A stretch of 64,000 nt of DNA from Paucimonas lemoignei (GTDB lineage: Bacteria; Pseudomonadota; Gammaproteobacteria; Burkholderiales; Burkholderiaceae_D): positions 186,001 through 250,000 of the forward strand of contig NZ_SLZQ01000002.1 in the NCBI RefSeq assembly GCF_004342585.1. Direction: 5' to 3'. The translations under genes were made by a program, and so were the position numbers. The number at the start of each line of letters is the position of its first letter. Position 1 is the first letter of the stretch. The notes beneath the pieces are model-generated. The model was not told where the DNA came from and did no database searches. It saw only the letters and a list, made by a program, of their open reading frames with translations. Below, piece after piece: positions 53,984 to 62,180 of the stretch.

Positions 53984-54239
53984 GCCCGAAGTATCTGCCT
54001 CGCGCGGAAGGCGGATAACTAAAACGTTTTAGTATTTGAAGCCAGTAGCCAGCCGACCGATCACGCAGGGAAATTCAGGGGGGGGATTTTTGGCTTTCAC
54101 CGAGAATTCGGGAAAATGACAGGAAGCAATTGCATGCTGCCCGGTTTAGCTTTGTTTATAAACGCGCTAGGGGGCGTTTTCTGGAGAGGTATGCGCCTTC
54201 GTAAGTGGATGGGCCTTTAAAAGGCCTTAAAAGGCGATT
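53984..54239. promoter_or_regulatory. Junction region between early and late genes
   Basis: 256 bp between the protease and the NinX-like gene. It holds the third palindrome copy (54016-54035), an eight-G run near 54077-54084, and self-complementary repeats (GGCCTTTAAAAGGCC, 54212-54226, followed by a partial copy) just after the NinX-like stop that may form a terminator or attenuator. In Mu this interval would contain lysis, terminase, portal and head genes. Confidence 0.5.
54016..54035. repeat. Dispersed prophage palindrome, copy 3
   Basis: TAACTAAAACGTTTTAGTAT, containing a perfect 16-bp palindrome (ACTAAAACGTTTTAGT). A CGCGCG run lies about 10 bp to its left, and the protease start is at 53983. 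Candidate late promoter/operator site or regulatory element. Confidence 0.85.
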
Positions 54240-54605
54240 TTACGATCTTGGGATTTCGTCGGGGACTTCGTCACCGAACTTCGATCTCACAATTGCGCGC
54301 GTTATCGCAATCAGCCGGCTTGATCCCATGCCACGAAAGACAGCGGCATCGCCTCCAGGCAGGTCAATCCAAAATTCAGCGGCATATCCATGTGGTGGGA
54401 GTCGACGTATCTCGATGTCGTATTTGTCCATGAGTGCTCCACCGAGCTTCCAATCTGTAGACGGCGAGTATTCAGCACCGTCGCTCCAACCTGGATATTC
54501 GAACGGCGGCCGGATATAACCGTCAATCACCTTAACACCATCACCATAAACGGCCACGGCGGTGTAGTAGTCGAGCATGAAGTCAGTTAAGTCGGATGTT
54601 TTCAT
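54240..54605 (-). CDS. NinX-like protein (DUF2591)
   Basis: 121 residues. MKTSDLTDFMLDYYTAVAVY, YIRPPFEYPGWSDGAEYSPS and WKLGGALMDKYDI are close to the NinX/DUF2591 family, first known from the lambdoid nin region. No function known. The ATG at 54603-54605 is preferred; a TTG at 54635 would overlap mor. It is the last gene before the late region. Confidence 0.75.
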   Translation of the reverse strand: MKTSDLTDFMLDYYTAVAVYGDGVKVIDGYIRPPFEYPGWSDGAEYSPSTDWKLGGALMDKYDIEIRRLPPHGYAAEFWIDLPGGDAAVFRGMGSSRLIAITRAIVRSKFGDEVPDEIPRS

Positions 54606-54631
54606 GTTCAGAATATTAACCTGAGTTCGTG

Positions 54632-54991
54632 TCAAAACAGATTCTGCTGCCGTTTGGCGCGCTCGATGCGCATCACGTGCGCGATCACCTGGCGCACGCG
54701 CATTTCGGTCAGCTCATACTTGCGCGCCAGCTGGTGGTAATTGTCGCCAGTGAATTCCTCGAACATCTGGCGGTCGCGCACTGACAGCTCATAACCCAGG
54801 CCACGCGGAATATAGGTAGCCACGCCGCCGATATTCTTGCGCACATGCTCGGCAACACCGAGCGCCACCTCTGCAGCGATCGGATGCTCCAGCTTGAGCA
54901 GCGGATGATCCATCAGGCGCGAGTGGATCTCGCGGGCGATATCGGCGAGAACTTCCGGATATTCCTCGTCGAGGATCAAAGTGCTAGACAT
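54632..54991 (-). CDS. mor: Mor/C-family middle/late transcription activator
   Basis: 119 residues. Mu Mor and C are homologous activators; this one has the C-terminal helix-turn-helix NYHQLARKYELTEMRVRQVI and the N-terminal dimerisation region. Only one family member is visible, so it could serve the role of Mor, C or both. It should drive the late genes. Overlaps gemA by 8 bp; AAGGAGG before ATG. Confidence 0.87.
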   Translation of the reverse strand: MSSTLILDEEYPEVLADIAREIHSRLMDHPLLKLEHPIAAEVALGVAEHVRKNIGGVATYIPRGLGYELSVRDRQMFEEFTGDNYHQLARKYELTEMRVRQVIAHVMRIERAKRQQNLF

Positions 54992-55592
54992 GGTTTTCCT
55001 CCTTGTGTTGCTTCATTACTTCGGTCAGGCACTCCCACGCTGCTTGCATGGGATCGAAGGTAAGCCTGTTGTACGCTTTCCATACAGCATTGGTGACCTT
55101 GGCCCGGTCCTGGTCGGACATCGGAACGGTCTGCGCCTCCTGGGCCAGCTGCTTGACGATATCGGGCAGGGAGCGCATCGCCCACTTCTTCAGCGATTCG
55201 ATCAAGGCCAACGCCTGCTTGCCGTTGACCCACTGCAGCGCTTCCACGCCAGTGATCCGCTTGACGTATGCAGCCAGTGCCTCCTCGGCCGGGTTCTGCA
55301 CCACGCCGATCTGATGCAGGAAAATCCACAGTGCACGGATCTTCTTGCTTTCGGCATCCTGGGCCAACTGGGGCGACGGCGCAGCCTTGGACCGCACCTT
55401 GAAGCCACGCGCCTTCAGATGGTCCAACACCTTCTTGCGGCCAGTGAAGTCCAGATCCTTGGATGACTTCACGCGCGCGATCGACCACAGCATCGCGCGG
55501 TAGGTTTCGTCATCCAGCTGCAGCTCCCGCTTGGCGACGTGGATCAGGCGCATTTCGCGGTTACGGATCTGAGAGGCGGTTTCCGGTTTCAT
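54984..55592 (-). CDS. gemA: GemA-like regulatory protein (Mu gp16)
   Basis: 202 residues. The N-terminus RLIHVAKRELQLDDETYRAM with DLDFTGRKKVLDHLKARGF is typical of GemA (DUF1018). In Mu, gemA affects host gene expression and DNA topology. The C-terminal half has RITGVEALQWVNGKQALALI. Directly upstream of mor, as in Mu. Confidence 0.88.
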   Translation of the reverse strand: MKPETASQIRNREMRLIHVAKRELQLDDETYRAMLWSIARVKSSKDLDFTGRKKVLDHLKARGFKVRSKAAPSPQLAQDAESKKIRALWIFLHQIGVVQNPAEEALAAYVKRITGVEALQWVNGKQALALIESLKKWAMRSLPDIVKQLAQEAQTVPMSDQDRAKVTNAVWKAYNRLTFDPMQAAWECLTEVMKQHKEENHV

Positions 55593-55594
55593 GC

Positions 55595-55843
55595 TTACGA
55601 TTCCTTTTTACCGGCAAGCAGGCGGCGGGCGAAGCGGATCATATCCCCCGGCGTTACTTCGTACAAAGCGAAGCCTTCACCTTCGATTTCTTTGTGGAAG
55701 ATGCTCAGAATTTCCTCATCTGTCGGCGTCACCGCCGGCGCTGCCGCGCTGGCGCAGTACTTCTCCCAGCCAGGCGCATCAATCTCAACCAGGGAATGCG
55801 CAATTACCCGGCCACCAACCATGTTCAGCCAGATCGTTTTCAT
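55595..55843 (-). CDS. Small early prophage protein of unknown function
   Basis: 82 residues, mildly acidic: IWLNMVGGRVIAHSLVEIDA then a helical region with DEEILSIFHKEIEGEGFALY. No motif recognised. The start overlaps the upstream stop (ATGA) and it is followed within 3 bp by gemA, so it is cotranscribed with early genes. Confidence 0.7.
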   Translation of the reverse strand: MKTIWLNMVGGRVIAHSLVEIDAPGWEKYCASAAAPAVTPTDEEILSIFHKEIEGEGFALYEVTPGDMIRFARRLLAGKKES

Positions 55844-56529
55844 GCCTGCAGTGCCTTTCTCTCTTCCATGCCTGATACGCCGCGATTCAACTGCGCTGCT
55901 TTGCCGGCCTCATATCCAGCTTCGGCATCAGCATTGCGAATGTTGCGGCCGGTAACACGGTCAGTCACTTCCGACTTGCCTGCGTTCGGAAAGTGCGCTG
56001 CCTTGTACAAGGCGATCGCATTTGTGTTCGCTTCGCTTTGCGAGAAGCTGTCAATCAGGCTTGCAACCGCGACTACCCACGCGTAGGCGAAAACGTCGCC
56101 GCGCGCTGTCTTGGTCGCCGGCTTGCAGCTTCTAGGCTGGATCTTGATATGCGCTGCTCGTGCAGCTTTGCATTGGCGCAGCAGCACCGTAAAGGCATAT
56201 TGCGCCACTTCCGGCGCGGCGCCGCATCCGATGAATGAATAGTAAAGCGTAGGTCTCATGAACGTGCGTCGGCGGCATGCAATGACCTCACAACCGAATG
56301 CAGCAGCGACACGGCCGGCCAATGCGGCTTCCCAATTGATGATGCGGGAGCTGGTTGCCCTGGCCATTTGTTCGCTGACCTCCATCATTTCGATATCGTC
56401 GGCACTGACGCCATGTTCTGCCATCAGCTTTTGCGCCTGGCGTAATGCTGCAGCTGCCTCGTGCTCATTTGCCGACTTTGCCAAGCGCAAGCACTTTTTG
56501 ATTTTGTTGAGTGCGGTGTTCTTATCCAT
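55840..56529 (-). CDS. DUF2786-domain protein
   Basis: 229 residues. The N-terminal helical DUF2786 domain has NKIKKCLRLAKSANEHEAAA and ALRQAQKLMAEHGVSADDIE. The C-terminal region is about 80-220 with YAWVVAVASLIDSFSQ. Found in several phages and plasmids; no activity is established that I know of. Early operon member. Confidence 0.8.
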   Translation of the reverse strand: MDKNTALNKIKKCLRLAKSANEHEAAAALRQAQKLMAEHGVSADDIEMMEVSEQMARATSSRIINWEAALAGRVAAAFGCEVIACRRRTFMRPTLYYSFIGCGAAPEVAQYAFTVLLRQCKAARAAHIKIQPRSCKPATKTARGDVFAYAWVVAVASLIDSFSQSEANTNAIALYKAAHFPNAGKSEVTDRVTGRNIRNADAEAGYEAGKAAQLNRGVSGMEERKALQA

Positions 56530-56532
56530 TGC

Positions 56533-56940
56533 TCAGTGCCTCGTCACGTAGACCGGCGCCGGCTCCCAGCCAATCAACAGGCCAGTGAACGGCAAGCCGT
56601 AGGTTTTTTGGAAGTGCAGTACGAACTTTGCGGCAGAGTTGAAGCCATTGACTCGGGCCAGCATCTCGATCTCGCTTTGCTCCAGCAGCTTGGAGCCCAG
56701 CATCACGTGATGCACATCACCAGCGGATGGCTGGATCGTAACTTCCATCGTGTACTGGCACGGCTCCTGGCGCAGCAAGCGCGTTCCTTTGGTGCTCATG
56801 CCGGTGTACAGGTGCAGCGTATCGCCAGGAAGCGGATCGCGGCCGTCGCCACGCAAGGCGCGGATGGTGTTTGACACCAGGCCGTCCTCAACCAGGTGGG
56901 CCAGCTCCGGCCGGAAATTGATCAGGCAGGTTGCCATCAT
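56533..56940 (-). CDS. ASCH/PUA-like small early protein
   Basis: 135 residues, beta-rich. DPLPGDTLHLYTGMSTKGTR and the sequence ending EPCQYTMEVTIQ look like an ASCH/PUA-type domain (RNA or nucleotide binding), but this is a fold impression only. The start overlaps the Gam-like stop (TGATG). Position in the early operon suggests a role in replication or host takeover. Confidence 0.6.
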   Translation of the reverse strand: MMATCLINFRPELAHLVEDGLVSNTIRALRGDGRDPLPGDTLHLYTGMSTKGTRLLRQEPCQYTMEVTIQPSAGDVHHVMLGSKLLEQSEIEMLARVNGFNSAAKFVLHFQKTYGLPFTGLLIGWEPAPVYVTRH

Positions 56941-57458
56941 TCCTCCACCACACCTTTGAGCAGCGCGTCGACGACCTTGTCCACTTCGCTGTCGGCTGGC
57001 TTGATGACCACCTTGTCGCTGTCATCGGTGATTCGCACGCCCAGCTTTCTCAGTTTGTCGCCGGACAATTCAGCCAGCGCATCCTTGATCGGCTTTTCCG
57101 TGACCTTGATGAGCAGCTGCAGCGTGGCCGGATCGCTTTCAAACATCTTCTTCAGGCGCTCCAGCGTCGCGGCTTCATCAGCGATCTCGATCACGCCTGG
57201 CTGTTTCATGTAGCCGACTTTCACGCCATGCAGAATGCGGGTCTTCGGCTTGTCGAACAGAGCCCGGTTATGCGATACCAGGTCGTGCAGCTCGGTCTGG
57301 CGCTCGGCAGCGCGTTCCACAGCGCGACGGAGTGCGCCCAGCTTGCTGCGCTTGATCTGTTCGATTTCCCCATGCAAGGCATTGACTTGCTCGCTGAGGG
57401 CATTGCGCGCAATGGAATAGGCCAGAGCAGCGCGTTCGATTTCCTTCAAATTTTCCAT
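56937..57458 (-). CDS. Gam-like host-nuclease inhibitor
   Basis: 173 residues. A long N-terminal coiled coil is followed by NRALFDKPKTRILHGVKVGY and PGVIEIADEAATLERLKKMF, then VTEKPIKDALAEL and LGVRITDDSDKVVIKPADSE. This pattern fits the Mu-Gam family, which coats linear DNA ends against exonucleases. The similarity to Mu Gam itself is low, so call it Gam-like. AAGGGG before ATG. Confidence 0.6.
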   Translation of the reverse strand: MENLKEIERAALAYSIARNALSEQVNALHGEIEQIKRSKLGALRRAVERAAERQTELHDLVSHNRALFDKPKTRILHGVKVGYMKQPGVIEIADEAATLERLKKMFESDPATLQLLIKVTEKPIKDALAELSGDKLRKLGVRITDDSDKVVIKPADSEVDKVVDALLKGVVEE

Positions 57459-57467
57459 GGTTTCCCC

Positions 57468-57797
57468 TTAGGTGTTGAGATGGAGCTGGCCGAGCAACTC
57501 GGGCAGCGTGGTTTTGCGCAAGCGCGCGGCGACTGCCAGCTGGTGCAAGCCATGGGTTTCCAGAAGCTTGCAAGTGGCGTCAACTTCTTCTGCAGTGTTG
57601 GCGATGTAGTAGCCGGTCTCAGGCCGGCCGCACACGGCCACGGCGTTCTCGCGCAGCTTCAGCACCAGGGCGCGGATCGTTCGGGCCCCACAGCCCATTT
57701 GCTTAGCCAGGGCATCACCGCTGATGGCATTAGCAAGGCCGATATGGTTGCGAGATAGGATGGCGAGTAGTCGGTCGTGTGCAGGCATAGACATCAT
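57468..57797 (-). CDS. Small helix-turn-helix protein
   Basis: 109 residues. The N-terminal winged helix (about 6-65) has RLLAILSRNHIGLANAISGD and ALAKQMGCGARTIRALVLKL. The rest is helical. It probably regulates phage transcription. The start overlaps the stop of the upstream gene (ATGA). Confidence 0.68.
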   Translation of the reverse strand: MMSMPAHDRLLAILSRNHIGLANAISGDALAKQMGCGARTIRALVLKLRENAVAVCGRPETGYYIANTAEEVDATCKLLETHGLHQLAVAARLRKTTLPELLGQLHLNT

Positions 57798-58345
57798 TTC
57801 CCCCTGTTTTTGCTGGTTAATTGCTTGAGCGCTTCACGTGTCGCTTCTGGCATTGGTTGCTTGACGTACGCGGCCACTGACTGCGCCTCGCTTCGCACGG
57901 CGATGGTCTGGCCTTCCTGGAAGGTGCGCTGGGCGCGTTGCTCTTCGACTTTCCGCTCGGTTGCCGCTTCCGCACGGTCGGCGGCGCCGACCAGCATTTC
58001 GAGCAGATAGCCGTGACTCTTCAGTGGCAGCGTCAGGCGGTCTTTCTTGGCCACGATCTCGTCCAGCGCCCAGGCCCAGCTGTCACGCGGAACAGACCAG
58101 ATACGGCCACCACGCTCGATACGCTGGGCGCGGATGCTCGGGCTGATTTCCTTTAGGATCTTGGCCACGCGGTCCATGGTCAGTTGGCGCTGCGCAGGGC
58201 GAAACAGGCTGAGGTATTGCACCAGGCGCTTGCCGAGTGCCATATCCAAGCCCATCGCCTCCACCAGCGCTTCGCGGGCGCCTTCGTGGGCGATCAATAC
58301 GTCGAGGGTGAACTCGGCGCCGCAGGCTGGGCAGGTCAAACGCAT
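57794..58345 (-). CDS. Zinc-ribbon-containing early phage protein
   Basis: 183 residues. The N-terminal CPACGAEF is half of a zinc ribbon, without a second Cys pair nearby. A helical domain follows (ALGKRLVQYLSLFRPAQRQL, DRVAKILKEISPSIR). Similar proteins occur in BcepMu-like early operons, function unknown. AAGGAG upstream. Confidence 0.68.
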   Translation of the reverse strand: MRLTCPACGAEFTLDVLIAHEGAREALVEAMGLDMALGKRLVQYLSLFRPAQRQLTMDRVAKILKEISPSIRAQRIERGGRIWSVPRDSWAWALDEIVAKKDRLTLPLKSHGYLLEMLVGAADRAEAATERKVEEQRAQRTFQEGQTIAVRSEAQSVAAYVKQPMPEATREALKQLTSKNRGK

Positions 58346-58800
58346 TCCGGCTCCTTCTTGCTAGTCGCATGGGCGCTTGGAATGGATTTGAAATCCCATG
58401 AGCCTGGGCGATACGTAGCCGGGCCGATCCGTGCCAGGCGCAGCGGCCGGAACTTGGGAGCGGTACGGGGCGGCACGATCTCTAGCGGCCGCTCCTGCGG
58501 CTTCTCCGGCACCGCCTCCTGGGCGGGATCTGCGGCGGCTTGCGCTGCCGCGACGAGCGCCGGAGTCAGTGCGGGCCCCATCGAATAGAGGTTGACGTTG
58601 CTCAGGCCATTGGCGACGGTGCGCTCCTTCTTGATATAGCCAAGGGTCACCGCCTTTCTGACGGCGCTGCTCATCTCATAGATGGAGATGCCGAGCTGCG
58701 TGGCCAGGTCGGGGCCGAGGATTTGCTTCTTCTCGATGACGATGCTGATCGCCTTGCCGGAATAGCTGTTGTCGCGGATATCGGGAAATTTGCTAGCCAT
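58336..58800 (-). CDS. Winged-helix early phage protein
   Basis: 154 residues. A winged-helix-like segment lies at about 15-70 (ILGPDLATQLGISIYEMSSA, TLGYIKKER). The second half is Pro/Ala-rich and low in structure. Possible DNA-binding factor of the early operon. It overlaps the next gene by 10 bp. Family unknown. Confidence 0.6.
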   Translation of the reverse strand: MASKFPDIRDNSYSGKAISIVIEKKQILGPDLATQLGISIYEMSSAVRKAVTLGYIKKERTVANGLSNVNLYSMGPALTPALVAAAQAAADPAQEAVPEKPQERPLEIVPPRTAPKFRPLRLARIGPATYRPGSWDFKSIPSAHATSKKEPECV

Positions 58801-58821
58801 AGTGATATCTCTGGTTGTTGA

Positions 58822-59172
58822 CTAGGTGCGGTCGCGGCGACCGGAAAAGCAGCCGGCGGATACGGCCGGCACTTCATCGTCCTGGGGCTTCACCACCAGC
58901 GAGTCGGCATGCGCCTTGACCACAATGGAAACATCGGCCTCGCTAGAAAGCGCAAAGACAAGGCCGGCAATGGCGATCGCCCACATGGCGCGGTAGGCAA
59001 ACGTTTCCTCCGGCTCCAGCTTCTCCGGCATGCGACCGTAGCGGTGCAAGTACTCTAGGTCACGCTGGGCGCGAATGCGGGAGACCATCGCGCGCCATGC
59101 GGCACGGATACGCTGCAGGCGGCGGCGCAAGCGCCAGTAAGCCATCTCAAAATCGATTTGCGGGAGAGACAT
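58822..59172 (-). CDS. Small protein with one membrane segment
   Basis: 116 residues. An Arg-rich N-terminal helix (YWRLRRRLQRIRAAWRAMV) and a hydrophobic segment (about 63-80, RAMWAIAIAGLVFALSS) precede a polar tail. AGGAGAAAAG before ATG. Unrecognised; early operon member just after the ATPase gene. Confidence 0.62.
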   Translation of the reverse strand: MSLPQIDFEMAYWRLRRRLQRIRAAWRAMVSRIRAQRDLEYLHRYGRMPEKLEPEETFAYRAMWAIAIAGLVFALSSEADVSIVVKAHADSLVVKPQDDEVPAVSAGCFSGRRDRT

Positions 59173-59199
59173 GATCTTTTCTCCTATCCTGGGCAGCGG

Positions 59200-60384
59200 T
59201 TAAGCCGCCTCCATAATCAGTTCGCTGTTGATCTTCGGTGCTGCAATCGTGGCCGCGTTGTTCATGGCGCGCGCGATCAGGTTGTTCACCACCAGGGGAT
59301 AGCAGATCGATACCGCGTCGGATGGCTTGCTGCCGCGTACCGAGCGGGTCAGCTTCATGCGGATCGCATCGAACGCATCCTGGTCGAAGATTTCCTCAAC
59401 CTTGACGCTGGCGCGCTGCAGCTTGTGCTTGACATAGCCCTCGACGTGGCGGTCCAGCGGGCCGAGCTCGACCACCTCGCAGCGCTGCACCACTTCGCGC
59501 ACCTCGGGGTTGTGCGCCGACAGCCGGATCTTCAGTTCAGGCTGGCCGATCAGGATCACGCCCAGCAGGCGGGCGAAACCATCCTTCATCTCGCGGAAGC
59601 GCTTGAGATGCTTGAGCGTGGCGATCGGCAGGCTGTGCGCCTCCTCGATGATCAGCACGTGGGTGTTGCCGGACTTGTAGGAAGCCTTCAGCAGGTCGTG
59701 CAGCTGGCGGAAACGGGCCTCTGGCGTGCGCTTCGGGGTGGCGGAAGGGTCAAGGGTGCGGATGATGGCTTCGGCAACCTGGGACGATTTGAGCGTCTTG
59801 CCCTTGATGTCGTTATCCTCCATGGCCAGCACATACGGCTCGATGACGATGACCGGCGCGTTCTCGCGCTTGATGCGCTCGTGCATTTCCTCGCGCAGCG
59901 TGGTCTTGCCGCTGCCGGATTCACCGACCACGGCGCAGAAGCCGCCGTTCCTTGCCACATCCCACATGGCCTCGCGGCAGAAGCGGATGTCAGGTGACAT
60001 GAAAACATCGTCCAGCGACGTGATGTCGTCGGCGAACGGGTTGCGGATCAAGCGGAAATGCTTGCGGGCGGCTGGTGTCAGGGTTTCGTTTTGCAGTAAC
60101 ATGGAGTCCTCCATTGCGTTTGAGTTGATGGGGTTTTGCAGTGACGCCGGGGTCGAGGTGGCAGCCTCCTCCCCGGTTTTTAATTCCGGCATGGCAGCGT
60201 CGACTACCTCTGCGTCGACACCCTGATCCAGAAAGAAGGCACGGATACGGCCGCGCAGCTGCTCGGGATTGCGCTTGGGCCACTGGCCCTTCGCAATTAA
60301 GAGCGAGATGGTTGCCGTGCTGACCTGGCAGGCTTTGGCAAGATCGGCCTGCGCCTGTCCGATTGTTTTCAGTAGTTTTTTCAT
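59200..60384 (-). CDS. Transposition ATPase (MuB-like)
   Basis: 394 residues. A short N-terminal Cro-like helix-turn-helix (about 5-60, DLAKACQVSTATISLLIAKG) is followed by an AAA ATPase domain with Walker A GESGSGKTT, Walker B VLIIEEAH and sensor GQPEL. MuB binds target DNA, activates the transposase and protects against self-insertion. Directly follows the transposase gene. Confidence 0.9.
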   Translation of the reverse strand: MKKLLKTIGQAQADLAKACQVSTATISLLIAKGQWPKRNPEQLRGRIRAFFLDQGVDAEVVDAAMPELKTGEEAATSTPASLQNPINSNAMEDSMLLQNETLTPAARKHFRLIRNPFADDITSLDDVFMSPDIRFCREAMWDVARNGGFCAVVGESGSGKTTLREEMHERIKRENAPVIVIEPYVLAMEDNDIKGKTLKSSQVAEAIIRTLDPSATPKRTPEARFRQLHDLLKASYKSGNTHVLIIEEAHSLPIATLKHLKRFREMKDGFARLLGVILIGQPELKIRLSAHNPEVREVVQRCEVVELGPLDRHVEGYVKHKLQRASVKVEEIFDQDAFDAIRMKLTRSVRGSKPSDAVSICYPLVVNNLIARAMNNAATIAAPKINSELIMEAA

Positions 60385-60402
60385 CGGGTTTCCTCCTGGG
60401 TG

Positions 60403-62163
60403 TTACGAGACAGCGCGCAAGGTTGGGCGGGTGGTCATCCGCGCCTGCAGGGCGTCGAGTTCTGATTCGGGCACACCGTCCGGATACCACTGCTTGAGCA
60501 GGCGGTGTCTTTCCGGGCTCATCTCCAGACCACGGCGCACCAGCTCCATCGCCGCCTTGGTGTGGGTCATTGGCTTTTCTTCCAGGCGCGGCGAAGCGAC
60601 ATCCATGTCGGTGCCTTTGCGCGAGGTATAGGTCGCCACCGTTTCTTCCTTGAGGTAGGACACCGCATCGACATCTTCGAAGGGCCGGGCCTTGGCGCGG
60701 CGCTTCGCTTCGGCTTCCTCGATGGTGGAGACGCCGTAGGCTTCCTTGGTGGCTTCCTTGCGCCCGGTATCGGCCGGGGTCGCTGCTGTCGACTTGTATC
60801 CTTCGCCGATGATCACGGCTGCTTCGGTGTAGCCATACTCATTGACCTCCAGCGGCTGGCACTCGAAGAAGATTTCTGCGCCGTCCGCGCCTTTTTCGAT
60901 CACGTTGATGGCTGGGACACTGTAAGGATTGATGCAGACGGTCAGCTTCTCTCCGACCATCACGTTGGGCACATGCGCGACCGAATACTGGCGCGAAGGC
61001 TGACCCTTGAGGGCATAGCTGATGCGCAGGTTGCCGTCCACCTTGCGGGTTTCAGGCTTGGTGGAAAGCAGCAGCTGGCAGATTTCGCGGGACGGCGCCA
61101 CGCGCAGCTGCTCGGCGCGGATGGTTTGCCACAAGCCGTAACGGGTATGGCCGTGCCGGCTATGCTGTTTCGTGCCGTTGAACCATCGCGCCCAGGTGCC
61201 TGCCAGTTCGTTCAACTCGTCCAGGCTCTCGATCTGGCGACCGACGCCCAGGCGGCTCTCGAAGTGGCACTCGACCAGGTTCTGCGCACGCTCCACCGAA
61301 CCGGAGGCACGTGGATTCCCTGGTGCATGTGTGAGGTGCCGCACATTCAAGCGATCCAGCAGATTGTTGAACAGGTGGCTGGTGTTGGCGCTGCCAGCGT
61401 CGTCCATCAGGATGAACGGCACGCCATGGATCGGCTCCTGGGCATGCTCTTTCTTTTGGATGCAATGGATGAAGAAATCAGCCAGGTTGAGGCCAGTTTC
61501 TGCACCTGCGTAATAGCGCACCTGCACCGCACCGGTCGTGTGGTCGGTGCATGTGTAGCGGATGACGCGGTCGTTCTTGATCTTCTCGAAGTTCTGCGGC
61601 TTATTCTTGTAGAACTCCTTGTCGCTCATCACCTGCAGGCCACGCTTCGGCAGGTAAAACAGCACGCACACCGAGGCGTCGATCTGCCAGACGTGATTCG
61701 GATGCAGACTGGCCATTTCGACGTGCGGCGCCGGACGGTTAAGCTGGTCCGGGTGCAATCCCCATTCGCGCAGCTTGCGGGTAACGGTCGTGGCAGACAG
61801 CTGCGACACTGCGCCAGTGCTCGGATCGATGTTTTCGGCGCGGATCTTCCCATTGGCGCGCAGATCGGCCAGCGCCTGCTCGACGCTGACGATCCGCTTG
61901 CCGTTGGCACGCGTGCCGGCCATGAGGTAGGCCGCGATGGTCTGACCTTCTTCCTGGGTAAGGCCGCTTTTGCCCTTGTCGGCGCGCGGCTTGCGCTCGG
62001 CCTCGAAGCCCAACTCACCGAGCTTGCGGAACACCGATGCTCTCGACAGTGAGAGGTCGGCAACCGCCCGCTCGATCAGCGCCGCGCGGTCACCGTGTTT
62101 AGCGGCTTTGAGCGCAGCGCCCAGGGCGCGCAGGTAGTCTTGGATGGCGAGTTCAGAACGCAT
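60403..62163 (-). CDS. Transposase A (DDE/rve family, MuA-like)
   Basis: 586 residues. An N-terminal DNA-binding helical region is followed by an rve/DDE catalytic core (about 170-350). The probable acidic triad is Asp in WQIDASV, Asp in LMDDAGSANTS and Glu in GSVERAQNLVE. The C-terminal beta-barrel and tail probably contact the ATPase. It would cut and join the prophage ends (36164 and the unseen end). Closer in type to the BcepMu transposase than to classical MuA by organisation. Confidence 0.92.
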   Translation of the reverse strand: MRSELAIQDYLRALGAALKAAKHGDRAALIERAVADLSLSRASVFRKLGELGFEAERKPRADKGKSGLTQEEGQTIAAYLMAGTRANGKRIVSVEQALADLRANGKIRAENIDPSTGAVSQLSATTVTRKLREWGLHPDQLNRPAPHVEMASLHPNHVWQIDASVCVLFYLPKRGLQVMSDKEFYKNKPQNFEKIKNDRVIRYTCTDHTTGAVQVRYYAGAETGLNLADFFIHCIQKKEHAQEPIHGVPFILMDDAGSANTSHLFNNLLDRLNVRHLTHAPGNPRASGSVERAQNLVECHFESRLGVGRQIESLDELNELAGTWARWFNGTKQHSRHGHTRYGLWQTIRAEQLRVAPSREICQLLLSTKPETRKVDGNLRISYALKGQPSRQYSVAHVPNVMVGEKLTVCINPYSVPAINVIEKGADGAEIFFECQPLEVNEYGYTEAAVIIGEGYKSTAATPADTGRKEATKEAYGVSTIEEAEAKRRAKARPFEDVDAVSYLKEETVATYTSRKGTDMDVASPRLEEKPMTHTKAAMELVRRGLEMSPERHRLLKQWYPDGVPESELDALQARMTTRPTLRAVS

Positions 62164-62180
62164 GGTGGCGATTTCTTGGA

